A stretch of 64,000 nt of DNA, taken from Kumtagia sp044326205 (lineage in GTDB: Bacteria > Pseudomonadota > Alphaproteobacteria > Rhizobiales > Rhizobiaceae). The translations under genes were made by a program, and so were the position numbers. Below, in pieces: positions 51,975-60,208 of the stretch. Under the pieces are notes generated by a model. It was not told where the DNA came from. It ran no database searches and saw only the letters and a program-made list of their open reading frames with translations. Position 1 is the first letter of the stretch. Every line of letters begins with the position of its first letter. Location: assembly GCF_044326205.1 (NCBI RefSeq), contig NZ_JBIRCY010000042.1, forward strand, positions 1 to 64,000, given 5' to 3'.

Positions 51975-53003
51975 ATGCTCCGGACAGGTCGGGTGGGGTT
52001 TTCTGCGCCCGGATCGGTGAGGCGGGGATTGACCTCGGACGGCGACAGCGCGAATTCCTCGCGGCTCTCGACCAGCGACTGGCCGGAGAAGAACCGGCTG
52101 GCGCTGCTGCACGATGTCTATGGCGGCTTTCTGCAATGCGACATCGCGCCGGCCGACCGCGAATTGCCGGAGTTCGCCTCCAGCGTGCGACCCCTGCCCG
52201 GGCTCGATATCCTGTCGGTGGCCAGTTCGGGGCTTCGCGTCCGCCGCTCGCGGGCGCAGGTCGATCCCGACCATCTCTTCCTGACCATCAATCTCGCCGG
52301 CAGCCGCGAAGCGTTCCTCGGCGGCCGGGAGACGACATTCGGCGAAGGCGAGGCCGTTCTCATCTCAGGCGAGGCCGGCGGGCTCAACGTGCCGGCGGGC
52401 TCGCGCTTCATGACGCTGAAGATGGCCGTCAAGGCGATCGAGCCGCTGGTGCCCGACTTCGGCGATCGTCTCATCCGGCCCATTCCGCGCCAGTCGGAGG
52501 CGCTGCAACTGCTTTCAGGCTATCTCGGGACGGTGAACAAGGCCGAGATGCTGGCCAAGCCCGATCTGCAGCGCGTCGTGGCGTCCCATGTCCACGATCT
52601 CGCAGCGCTGGCGCTTGGCGCAACGCGCGATGCGGCGGAGCAGGCGCGCGCCCGCGGGGCGCGGGCAGCAAGGCTGCGGGCGATCAAGGACGATATCGCC
52701 GCCAATCTCGACGGCGACGTGTCGATCGACGCCATTGCCCGGCGGCATCGCGTGACGCCGCGCTCGGTGCAGATGGCATTCGAGGCGGAGGGGACGACGT
52801 TTACCGATTTCGTTCTCGGCCAAAGGCTTGCCCGCGCGCACCGAATGCTCACCGATCCGCTGCGCATCGGGCAAAAAATCAGCACTGTCGCCTTCGATGC
52901 CGGCTTCGGCGACCTGTCCTATTTCAACCGCGTCTTCCGCCGCCGTTTCGGCGCCATTCCCTCGGAAGTCCGCGAGGCGGCCCGCCAGGAATTTGGGGGT
53001 TGA
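51975..53003 (+). CDS. AraC family transcriptional regulator 1
   Basis: 342 residues. The N-terminal part is a cupin-like AraC-binding domain (VDPDHLFLTINLAGSREAFLGGRETTFGEGEAVLISG). The C-terminal 100 residues hold two helix-turn-helix motifs (VSIDAIARRHRVTPRSVQMAFEAEGTTF and ISTVAFDAGFGDLSYFNRVFRRRFGAIPSEVR). It is divergent from the RTX protein gene (175-base gap), a possible target. Effector unknown. A fragment of hemA follows immediately. Confidence 0.9.
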   Translation: MLRTGRVGFSAPGSVRRGLTSDGDSANSSRLSTSDWPEKNRLALLHDVYGGFLQCDIAPADRELPEFASSVRPLPGLDILSVASSGLRVRRSRAQVDPDHLFLTINLAGSREAFLGGRETTFGEGEAVLISGEAGGLNVPAGSRFMTLKMAVKAIEPLVPDFGDRLIRPIPRQSEALQLLSGYLGTVNKAEMLAKPDLQRVVASHVHDLAALALGATRDAAEQARARGARAARLRAIKDDIAANLDGDVSIDAIARRHRVTPRSVQMAFEAEGTTFTDFVLGQRLARAHRMLTDPLRIGQKISTVAFDAGFGDLSYFNRVFRRRFGAIPSEVREAARQEFGG

Positions 53004-53017
53004 GAGCCGTGGATTCC

Positions 53018-53145
53018 TTACGCCACAGCCCTTGCCAGCGCGCATTGCGACCACAGGTCCGACAGCGAGTGGATCGGGTGGTCGATGTCGGCGCCGGTGT
53101 GCAACGGCGAAGGCGGGATGCGCAGGCGCTCGGTCTTGCGCGCCA
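53018..53145 (-). pseudogene. 3' fragment of hemA (copied, no start)
   Basis: On the minus strand this reads ARKTERLRIPPSPLHTGADI, then DHPIHSLSDLWSQCALARAVA and a stop, almost identical to the C-terminus of the intact HemA encoded at 56640-57854 (ARQVA end). About 42 codons match, and the similarity then stops abruptly at the 5' side. It has no start and no catalytic part, so it is a remnant of a duplication, about 3.6 kb from the complete gene. Confidence 0.85.
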
Positions 53146-53326
53146 GCGGCATCTGGTTCCGCTGGACGGAATGTTCCCAAACCCTGCTTGTCGGGTCGGC
53201 GCGACCATTCTATCGATGCCGCTGAGAGAGGCTGTTCGCGGTACGCGCGGTCACCTTGATCTCTCCAGATCGACCGCTCGCACGGGATGCAGATCGGGAC
53301 GGAAGCACTTGAGGGGGGTGCCAAGC

Positions 53327-54265
53327 ATGGGCCGCAACGTCCACGCAAACGATCGTCCGGCCGCCGATTGCGCCAGCGCGCCCTCCGTGCAGCGCATGGC
53401 GCTGGACGCCTGCGTCGACGTGATTGCCGGCGTCGAACCCACCATCGCCGAGATTCCCGCGCATGAGACGCTGATCACCACGCGATGGCTGCATCCGGCG
53501 CTGCACGAAACCATGCCCGAAGTGCCCGTGCATGTCGTCGCGACCTATTATGGCGCGCCGGTGAAGCGGGCGTGGCGGTGCGGAAATTTTCGGCGCGAGG
53601 CGGTGGGCCGCCCCGGCACCACGGCGGTCATTCCGGCCAATTGGGGCGGCCGCTGGGATATCGAGGAGGAGGGGCGGCTGTCCTACGTGTTCCTGAGCAA
53701 TACGCGGCTGAAGAGTTTCGCCGAACAGTGGCTGCCGGGGGGAAAGGCGATCGAGCTGGTGCCCAGCATCGGCGAGGAGGATGTCATCGGCTCGCATATC
53801 ATGCGGATGCTCAACCGCTACGCCAGCAAGCCGGAGCAAGCTTCCAGCCTGTTCGCCGAGCAGGCGCTCGACCATCTCTGCCTTCATCTCATCCGAAATC
53901 ATTCTTCGCTGGCGAAGCCGGCGGCGCCGGTGCCGGCGCGCGGCCTGCTCGCCTGGCAGGTGCGCAAGGTGACCGGCTATATGCGCGATCGGCTGGACCG
54001 CACCATAGGGCTGGACGAACTGGCGGCCGAGCTCAATCTCAGCCGCTTCCATTTCTGTACTGCCTTCCGGCTGGCAACGGGACGCACGCCCTACGAGTGG
54101 CTGACCCGCATGCGCATGGAGCGCGCCCGCGAGCTGCTGGCCGATCCACGCCATAGCATCACCGAGATCGCTCTGGCCGTCGGCTACAGGACGCCGTCGG
54201 CCTTTGCAGCGAGCTTCCGCAAGGTGACCGGAACGACGCCGTCGGAGTTCCGCCGGGGGATTTGA
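53327..54265 (+). CDS. AraC family transcriptional regulator 2
   Basis: 312 residues from the ATG at 53327. The N-terminal effector domain is unlike AraC1 (TTRWLHPALHETMPEVPVHVVATYYG), while the C-terminus has both AraC helices (IGLDELAAELNLSRFHFCTAFRLATGRTPYEWL and ITEIALAVGYRTPSAFAASFRKVTGTTPSEFR). The reading frame runs open far upstream through AraC1 DNA, but only this part is coding. It precedes the GlcG-like/SDR/SnoaL-like genes, and two 16-base direct repeats in the gap (54451-54486) are likely binding sites. Confidence 0.9.
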   Translation: MGRNVHANDRPAADCASAPSVQRMALDACVDVIAGVEPTIAEIPAHETLITTRWLHPALHETMPEVPVHVVATYYGAPVKRAWRCGNFRREAVGRPGTTAVIPANWGGRWDIEEEGRLSYVFLSNTRLKSFAEQWLPGGKAIELVPSIGEEDVIGSHIMRMLNRYASKPEQASSLFAEQALDHLCLHLIRNHSSLAKPAAPVPARGLLAWQVRKVTGYMRDRLDRTIGLDELAAELNLSRFHFCTAFRLATGRTPYEWLTRMRMERARELLADPRHSITEIALAVGYRTPSAFAASFRKVTGTTPSEFRRGI

Positions 54266-54450
54266 GGGGCGCCATCAGTTCCTCACCGCAAGACTCTTGC
54301 AACATATTTCGCGTGATTGGTTGCCAAGGCGAGCAACCTGTTTTCCCACCCTTCGAAGCGTCGCTTCGCCCCGGTCGAGTGCCGAGACGATCGGCGTCGC
54401 TCGCGTTTGAACTACGCAAACAGCAGATGACTTTCGTGTGAACAGCCAAT

Positions 54451-54486
54451 CGCAAGATCGCGATAGTCGCCGCAATATCGCGATAG
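54451..54486. promoter_or_regulatory. AraC-type direct repeat before the GlcG-like gene
   Basis: CGCAAGATCGCGATAG (54451-54466) and CGCAATATCGCGATAG (54471-54486) differ by one base and are exactly 20 bases apart, two helical turns on one face, as AraC proteins prefer. This lies in the 406-base gap 54266-54671, which has no gene. Target genes would be those from 54672 on. Confidence 0.65.
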
Positions 54487-54671
54487 CGCGGCCGACGCCC
54501 ACGGAATAGTTTCCCCTCATCCATCCCAAGGCAGGGAACGGGGCCGCCATGGCAGGATGCGCTGTCGGCGGCCTGTGCTGATGCATAGACGCATTGCACG
54601 CGCAGCTCATGCCGACGGCGTCCCATCGAAGCGCCGGCGTCCGCCGGTTGCCACCAATCCAGAGGTATTTC

Positions 54672-55073
54672 GTGCTCTCTCTCAACCAGGCCAAAACCGT
54701 CATTGCAGCAGGCGAGGCAAAGGCGACTGTCATCGGCGTGCCGGTCATCGTCGCAGTGCTCGACGCGGGAGCGCATCTGAAGGCATTCAGCCGCATGGAC
54801 GGCGCGGTGCTGGGCTCGATCGACATCGCCCTGCGCAAGGCCCGCACCGCCGTGCTGTTCGAGACGAGCAGCGAGGCGGTCTGGGACTATTGCAAGCCGG
54901 GCGCGCCAGCGCATGCGCTGGAATTTTCCAATGGCGGGCTGGCGCCGTTCGCCGGCGGCATTCCGCTGCGCGATACCGCGGGCGCGATGATCGGCGCCGT
55001 CGGCGTGTCGGGCGGTGCGGTTGCGCAAGACCTGGAAATTGCTGAGGCCGCTGTTGCGGCACTCGGCGTTTGA
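54672..55073 (+). CDS. GlcG/HbpS-like protein (DUF336)
   Basis: 133 residues from the GTG at 54672 with AGAGG 7 bases upstream. The pattern SLNQAKTVIAAGEAKATVIGVPVIVAVLDAGAHLKAFSRMDGA and the final GAVGVSGGAVAQD are those of the GlcG/HbpS family, whose members bind haem or cobalamin-like cofactors or help glycolate-type enzymes. No signal peptide is seen with this start, so cytoplasmic. An SDR dehydrogenase follows 43 bases downstream. Precise role unknown. Confidence 0.82.
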   Translation: MLSLNQAKTVIAAGEAKATVIGVPVIVAVLDAGAHLKAFSRMDGAVLGSIDIALRKARTAVLFETSSEAVWDYCKPGAPAHALEFSNGGLAPFAGGIPLRDTAGAMIGAVGVSGGAVAQDLEIAEAAVAALGV

Positions 55074-55116
55074 CCGTTTCCCAGAAGAAAATTCCCAAGC
55101 ATTGAAAGGACTTTTC

Positions 55117-55926
55117 ATGAGCAAGACCATTCTCGTCACCGGTGCGGGCTCCGGCTTCGGCAAGGCCGCTTCCATCGGCATGTCCAAGAACGGCCATTCG
55201 ATCATCGCGACCACGCAGGTCTCGTCGCAGGTCACCCCGCTGCGCGAGGAAGCGGCGGCGCTTGGCTTGAAGAATTTCCGCGTGGAGCGGCTCGACCTCA
55301 CCGATCCCTACGACATCCGGCAGGCACAGGGCTGGGACATCGACGTCCTGTGGAACAATGCCGGCATGGGCGAGGCAGGCCCCGTCTGGGAGATCCCGAT
55401 CGATATCGTGCGCAAGAACTATGAGGTCAACGTCTTCCTGCCGCTGGTGCTGACCCAGGGGGTGGTCCAGCGCTGGGTGCGGGAGGGCAAGGCCAAGGGC
55501 AAGAAGGTCGTCTTCACCTCATCGATGGGCGGCCTGTTCACGCCGGCCAACTGGGGCACCTATGTCTCGACCAAGCACGCGCTGGAATCGTTTGCCGAGG
55601 CGATGCAGCAGGAACTGGCGTCCTACGGCATCAAGGTTCAGACCATCAATCCCGGCGCGTATTACACCGGCTACAACGAGACGATGGCCGACAACCCGTT
55701 CCGCTGGCTCGACGATTCCAAGAATTTTACCAAGCGCGCCGACCTGCGAAAGGGTTTTGACGACTTCTTCGCCACGCCGGAAGGCAAGATGGACCCGAAG
55801 GAGATGATCGACCGCATGATCGAGATCGTGCCGGCCGACGAGGGCAAATTCCGCAACGTCGTGCCGAAGGTCATCGAGGACATGCTGAAAGCGCATCAGT
55901 TGAAGGCGTGGGAGAACACGATCTGA
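55117..55926 (+). CDS. Short-chain dehydrogenase/reductase
   Basis: 269 residues. The cofactor loop is TGAGSGFGKA, followed by the NNAG motif (LWNNAGMGEAG), the catalytic Ser in FTSSMGG and the Tyr/Lys pair in YVSTKHALE. It belongs to the classical SDR group acting on small alcohols or ketones. Substrate unknown. It is downstream of the GlcG-like gene and upstream of a secreted SnoaL-like gene, probably under AraC2. Confidence 0.88.
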   Translation: MSKTILVTGAGSGFGKAASIGMSKNGHSIIATTQVSSQVTPLREEAAALGLKNFRVERLDLTDPYDIRQAQGWDIDVLWNNAGMGEAGPVWEIPIDIVRKNYEVNVFLPLVLTQGVVQRWVREGKAKGKKVVFTSSMGGLFTPANWGTYVSTKHALESFAEAMQQELASYGIKVQTINPGAYYTGYNETMADNPFRWLDDSKNFTKRADLRKGFDDFFATPEGKMDPKEMIDRMIEIVPADEGKFRNVVPKVIEDMLKAHQLKAWENTI

Positions 55927-56030
55927 GCCTGATCAAGGATCCATCAGGCCCGGCCTGACGGATTGAGCTCCCGACCCCCTGTCCAGCGCGAGCTCAGGCT
56001 CGCGCGTCGATCGATCGAGGAACGAATTCA

Positions 56031-56513
56031 ATGCGCCGATACGCCCTGACACTGCTTTCCATCTTTGCCCTTTCCGGAGCCCCCGCCATGGCACAGTCCA
56101 CGGACATCGAAGCAAACAACAAGGCGGCGCTCGCGGCAAAATTCGACGCCTGGGGGGCCGGCACCGGCAGCCCCTACGACCTGTTGGCGGACGATGCGAA
56201 CTGGACCATCGTCGGCCGCTCGGCCGCCTCGAAGACCTATCCCAGCAAGGAGGCGTTCATCACGGAGGTGATCCGCCCGTTTAACGCGCGCATGAGCGTC
56301 GGCCTGAAGCCGACGATCCGCAACATGTATGCCGAGGGCGACACGGTGGTCGTATTCTTCGACGCCGCCGGCACGGCCCGAGACGGCCAGCCTTACAAGA
56401 ACACCTATGCGTGGTTCCTCGACATGAAGGACGGCAAGGTGGTCAAGGCGCACGCCTTCTTCGACAGCGTCGAGTTCAACGAGTTTTGGGAGCGCGTGAC
56501 GCCAGCGGAATAA
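56031..56513 (+). CDS. Secreted SnoaL/NTF2-like protein
   Basis: 160 residues. A signal peptide (MRRYALTLLSIFALSGAPAMAQ) is followed by an NTF2-like cone fold (NNKAALAAKFDAWGAGTGSPYDLLADDANWTIVG...GKVVKAHAFFDSVEFNEFWERV), the SnoaL-like group that includes small isomerases and hydrolases as well as non-enzymatic binders. Export to the periplasm is unusual for the group but not unique. Function unknown. A palindromic repeat lies 28 bases after the stop. Confidence 0.83.
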   Translation: MRRYALTLLSIFALSGAPAMAQSTDIEANNKAALAAKFDAWGAGTGSPYDLLADDANWTIVGRSAASKTYPSKEAFITEVIRPFNARMSVGLKPTIRNMYAEGDTVVVFFDAAGTARDGQPYKNTYAWFLDMKDGKVVKAHAFFDSVEFNEFWERVTPAE

Positions 56514-56541
56514 GTTTATTTAGCCGGCTTGGCCGAGCGTA

Positions 56542-56629
56542 AAATCCGGGGACAGTTTACTTAATTCCGAACTCGGCCGGTGACGCGGCAAGGACGGTGA
56601 TCGGAATTAAGTAAACTGTCCCCGGATTT
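56542..56629. repeat. GGGGACAGTTTACTT palindromic repeat 1
   Basis: Perfect 29-base inverted arms at 56542-56570 and 56601-56629 with a 30-base loop. The arms begin AAATCCGGGGACAGTTTACT. The unit fills the gap between the convergent SnoaL-like gene and hemA, so the RNA would form a long stem at both 3' ends. A second unit with the same GGGGACAGTTTACTT core lies at 60130-60203. Confidence 0.9.
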
Positions 56630-56639
56630 CCTACGTTCG

Positions 56640-57854
56640 TCAGGCAACCTGCCGCGCCAGGGCGCATTGCGACCACAGATCCGACAGCGAGTGGATCAGA
56701 TGGTCGATGTCGGCGTCGGTGTGCAGCGGCGACGGCGTGATGCGCAGGCGCTCGGTCTTGCGCGGCACGGTCGGATAGTTGATCGGCTGCACATAGACGC
56801 TGTAGCGGTCGAGCAGGATATCGCTGATCCACTTGCACTTGGCGGCGTCGCGGACCATCACCGGCACGATGTGGCTGGTGTTGGCCATGTAGGGGATGCC
56901 GATACGGTCGAGGCCGGCGCGCACTTTCCGCACGCGATCCTGGTGGCGGGCGCGCTCGAACGGGCTGGCCTTCAGGTGGCGGATCGAGGCCAGCGCGCCG
57001 GCCGCCACATGCGGCGGCAGGGCCGTGGTGAAGATGAAGCCGCTGGCGAAAGAGCGGATGAAGTCGATGAGTTTTGCCGAACCGGTGATGTAGCCGCCGA
57101 CCACGCCGAACGCCTTGCCCAGCGTGCCCTCGATGATGGTGATGCGGTCCATCAGGCCGTCGCGCTCGGCGACGCCGCCGCCGCGCGCGCCATACATGCC
57201 GACCGCATGGACCTCGTCGAGATAGGTCATGGCGCCGTGCTTTTCGGCGATGGCGACGATCTCGGCGATCGGCGCGATGTCGCCGTCCATCGAATAGACG
57301 CTCTCGAAGGCGACGATCTTCGGCACGTCGGCACCATATTCGGAGAGTACGCGGTCGAGATCGGCCGGGTCATTGTGCTTCCAGATGCGCTTTTGCGCCT
57401 TGGAATGGCGAATGCCCTCGATCATCGAGGCGTGGTTGCCTTCGTCGGAGAAGATGACGCAGCCGGGAATGTTGGCGCCGAGCGTCGACAGCGTCGTCCA
57501 GTTGGAGACGTAGCCGGAGGTGAACAGCAGCGCGCCTTCCTTGCCGTGCAGGTCGGCGAGTTCGCGCTCGAGCAGGACATGGTAGTGATTGGTGCCGGAA
57601 ATGTTGCGCGTGCCGCCGGCGCCGGCGCCGCATTTCTCCAGCGCTTCATGCATGGCGGCGAGTACGGCAGGATTCTGGCCCATGCCGAGATAGTCGTTGG
57701 AGCACCAGACGGTGACTTCGCGGGCCTCCTCGCCGGCATAGCGCAAGGCGCGTGGAAACAGGCCGGCGCGGCGTTCCAGATCGGCGAACACCCGGTAGCG
57801 GCCTTCCTTGTGCAGGCCGTCCAGCTTTTCGGCGAAGAAAGTCTCGAAATCCAT
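56640..57854 (-). CDS. hemA: 5-aminolevulinate synthase
   Basis: 404-residue PLP enzyme condensing glycine and succinyl-CoA to 5-aminolevulinate, the first step of haem synthesis in alphaproteobacteria. The PLP lysine lies in IIEGTLGKAFGVVGG, the glycine-rich GAGAGGTRNISG and CNDYLGMGQN motifs are intact, and the length is standard. It is preceded on its strand by two palindromes in the leader (57856-57884). A copy of its last 42 codons occurs at 53018-53145. Confidence 0.96.
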   Translation of the reverse strand: MDFETFFAEKLDGLHKEGRYRVFADLERRAGLFPRALRYAGEEAREVTVWCSNDYLGMGQNPAVLAAMHEALEKCGAGAGGTRNISGTNHYHVLLERELADLHGKEGALLFTSGYVSNWTTLSTLGANIPGCVIFSDEGNHASMIEGIRHSKAQKRIWKHNDPADLDRVLSEYGADVPKIVAFESVYSMDGDIAPIAEIVAIAEKHGAMTYLDEVHAVGMYGARGGGVAERDGLMDRITIIEGTLGKAFGVVGGYITGSAKLIDFIRSFASGFIFTTALPPHVAAGALASIRHLKASPFERARHQDRVRKVRAGLDRIGIPYMANTSHIVPVMVRDAAKCKWISDILLDRYSVYVQPINYPTVPRKTERLRITPSPLHTDADIDHLIHSLSDLWSQCALARQVA

Positions 57855-57855
57855 C

Positions 57856-57884
57856 AGCTTTAAAGCTCCCTGGGGAACGTTCCC
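57856..57884. promoter_or_regulatory. Two palindromes in the hemA leader
   Basis: AGCTTTAAAGCT (57856-57867) and GGGAACGTTCCC (57873-57884) are perfect 12-base palindromes lying between the hemA start (57854) and its upstream region. They overlap the ribosome binding site region, so they may be operator sites or a folded leader that modulates translation. No Irr or Fnr consensus is apparent. The rest of 57885-58125 shows no gene. Confidence 0.45.
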
Positions 57885-58125
57885 TCGGTACCCTTGGGCA
57901 GAACCGTATCGCGCCCTTGCCCGCCTATTTCAACTATACCTTCCGGCGCGGCGGCGAAATGCCGCAAACTCCCCGGCCTCCATCATCGGCCACCGGCGGC
58001 TGGCCTTGATCTCCCTTGATGACAAGAACGTATCAGAACGCTGTTTCCATTCGCACGCGCAAAATTTTGAAGCCGTATCAAGAAAGTTGCGAGCAGGTAT
58101 CCACCCCGTTGCGATCGCGTACTCA

Positions 58126-58683
58126 TCACGCCGCGTCCTTCCATTTGATCGAGCAGCCGACCGAGGCGATCTGGTCGCGCGGGCCCTGGCCGGTGCGGGC
58201 GATTTCAGCCATCGCTTCGAAAAGGTCGCGGCGCATCTCACTTGGGCCGACTTCCTTTCGCGAAGCGTCGAGCCGGCCGCGGTATTGCAGTTTCAGGTCG
58301 CGGTTGAACCCGAAAAAATCCGGAGTGCAGGCGGCGCCATAGGCGCGGGCGAGGGTTTGGTCCTCGTCCTGCAGATAGGCGAAGCCGAAGCCTCGCTCGG
58401 CTGCAAAAAGCTTCATCTTGTCGAAGGAATCGGCGGGATAGGCCGATGCGTCGTTGGAGTTTACCGCGACGAAGCCGATGCCCCGCGGCTTGAGGTCAGC
58501 GGCGTCGCGGACGATGCGGTCGATGACGGCGCGCACATAGGGGCAGTGGTTGCAGATGAAGGCAACGACGAGGCCGTTCGGCCCGGCCTGCCCAAGCACC
58601 GAATGGCGCTTGCCGTCAGTGCCCGGCAGCACCGCGTCGACGGCCTGCCAGCCGAAATCGCAGACGGGCGGGATCGATGCCAT
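58126..58683 (-). CDS. Thioredoxin-fold protein (peroxiredoxin/ResA-like)
   Basis: 185 residues from the ATG at 58683. The thioredoxin fold is clear (GPNGLVVAFICNHCPYVRAVIDRIV, then ACTPDFFGFNRDLKLQYRGRLDAS), with a CNHCPY site in place of the usual CxxC of thioredoxins and the cis-Pro in CTPDFFG. It is similar to AhpC/TSA-family redoxins and is likely to handle thiol redox or peroxide. No signal peptide, so cytoplasmic. The next gene starts 87 bases away on the same strand. Confidence 0.83.
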   Translation of the reverse strand: MASIPPVCDFGWQAVDAVLPGTDGKRHSVLGQAGPNGLVVAFICNHCPYVRAVIDRIVRDAADLKPRGIGFVAVNSNDASAYPADSFDKMKLFAAERGFGFAYLQDEDQTLARAYGAACTPDFFGFNRDLKLQYRGRLDASRKEVGPSEMRRDLFEAMAEIARTGQGPRDQIASVGCSIKWKDAA

Positions 58684-58769
58684 CGCGGGTCTCCAGCGGT
58701 CAAAGTTCCTTACCGTCTTTCGCAGGGTATTTGAACCTTTTGCGGCCCAACTTGCCCGAAAGTGCAACA

Positions 58770-60014
58770 TCAGGCCGGCGCCCGCGCCTCTGCCTCAGCG
58801 GCACGCCGGGCGACCACCCAGCCGAGCAGGCCGCCCAAAAGCAGGGTCGCGGCTGCGATGAGGAAGGACAGGCCCGGAAACGGTGCAAAATTTTCGGGCT
58901 GCACGGTGGCGGCATAGACCGCACCGAAGAACAGCGGCGAGGCGACGCCGGCGATCGACGCGACGCTCATATTGGCGCCTTGCAACTGGCCCTGCTCGGA
59001 TTCGGAGACCAGCCGCGTCATCAGCGACTGCAAGGTCGGCATGGACAGGCCCCACAGCGCATTGGGGATCATCGCGGCGGCAAACAGCCAGCCGGTAGGC
59101 GCCAGCCCCATGCAGGCGATGCCGACCGCGCCACCGAACAGGCCGAACACCATCACCGCGCGGTCGCCGAAGCGCTTTACCGCCGGACCGACGAGCAGTC
59201 CCTGCACGCTCATGTCGAGCACGCCGACCAGCGCCAGCACCAGTCCGACCTGCCACGGTCCCCAGCCATAGCGGTCGCCGGCGTAAAGCACGAAGACGGC
59301 GGAGAAGACGTGGTGGGCGAAATAAAGCAGGAAATTGACGGAGGCGAGCCCGAACAGTTCGGTGTGCGAGCGCAGCAGCTTCAGCGCGCCGAACGGGTTG
59401 GCGCGCGCCCAGGAGAAGGCCATCCGCTTTTCCGGCGCAAGCGATTCCGGCAGTACGAACAGGCCATAAAGGAAGGCGACGCCAGCAAGCCCCGCCGCGA
59501 ACCAGAACGGGGCGCGCGGCGATATCTCGCCCAGAAACCCACCCAGCACCGGGCCGAACACGAAGCCGCCGGAGAATGCCGCGCCGATCAGCCCGTAGGC
59601 ACGAGCCCGGCCCTCGGGCGGGGTGATGTCGGCCATGTAGGCGAAGACGGTGGTGAAGCTCGACGAAGTGACGCCGGCGACGATGCGGCCGAGCGCCAGC
59701 CACCAGAGGCTCGGCGCCAGCGCCATCAGCACGTAGTCGGCGGCGAGCCCGGCGCAGGACAAAAGGATGACAGGGCGGCGTCCGTAGCGGTCGGAGAGCG
59801 AGCCGACGACCGGCGAGCAGACGAACTGTGCACCGGCCCACAGCGCCACGAACACGCCATTGATCCACCCGGCTTGCGCGTTCGAGCCGGCGAACTCCTC
59901 GATCAGCGGCGGCAGCACCGGGATGATGATGCCCATGGTGATGATGTCGAGCACCGCGGTGACGAAGATGAAGGCGAGTGCGGCCTTGCGGCGGCTGCCG
60001 GTGATCGGATTCAT
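58770..60014 (-). CDS. TetA-like MFS exporter
   Basis: 414-residue 12-helix drug/proton antiporter of the DHA1 family. MFS motif A appears as GSLSDRYGRRPVILL between TM2 and TM3, and TM1 carries FVTAVLDIITMGIIIPVLPPL, close to TetA-type tetracycline exporters. Many rhizobial genes of this type are housekeeping exporters, so resistance should not be assumed. The ATG at 60014 follows no close upstream gene, so it probably has its own promoter. It heads a unit with the thioredoxin-like gene. Confidence 0.87.
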   Translation of the reverse strand: MNPITGSRRKAALAFIFVTAVLDIITMGIIIPVLPPLIEEFAGSNAQAGWINGVFVALWAGAQFVCSPVVGSLSDRYGRRPVILLSCAGLAADYVLMALAPSLWWLALGRIVAGVTSSSFTTVFAYMADITPPEGRARAYGLIGAAFSGGFVFGPVLGGFLGEISPRAPFWFAAGLAGVAFLYGLFVLPESLAPEKRMAFSWARANPFGALKLLRSHTELFGLASVNFLLYFAHHVFSAVFVLYAGDRYGWGPWQVGLVLALVGVLDMSVQGLLVGPAVKRFGDRAVMVFGLFGGAVGIACMGLAPTGWLFAAAMIPNALWGLSMPTLQSLMTRLVSESEQGQLQGANMSVASIAGVASPLFFGAVYAATVQPENFAPFPGLSFLIAAATLLLGGLLGWVVARRAAEAEARAPA

Positions 60015-60129
60015 GTCGGCCTCGCGGCATTTTCGGGAGCGGGTTTATAGGCCGCGGCCATGGTCAATGCCATTGGGCCAGGAGGAGGCTGCTGACAGCG
60101 GGATGGCGGAAGCGCGACGGAAAAATGCC

Positions 60130-60203
60130 GGGGACAGTTTACTTTTCCGCGGAAAGGGTGATGCGCTTGAAGAATGGCGCGGGCGGAAAAGTAAACTGTC
60201 CCC
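60130..60203. repeat. GGGGACAGTTTACTT palindromic repeat 2
   Basis: Perfect 21-base inverted arms at 60130-60150 and 60183-60203 (GGGGACAGTTTACTTTTCC core), with a 32-base loop. It lies just 3' of the flavoprotein gene (stop at 60209) and shares its outer core with the repeat at 56542-56629, differing inside the arms. Similar repeats are often linked to REP-type tyrosine transposases; no such gene is present here. Confidence 0.88.
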
Positions 60204-60208
60204 CAGCG

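Noticed and set aside
51815..54265. 816-codon ORF spanning both AraC genes
   Set aside because: The upstream two thirds lie out of frame over AraC1 and the hemA fragment; only the region from 53327 reads as an AraC protein.
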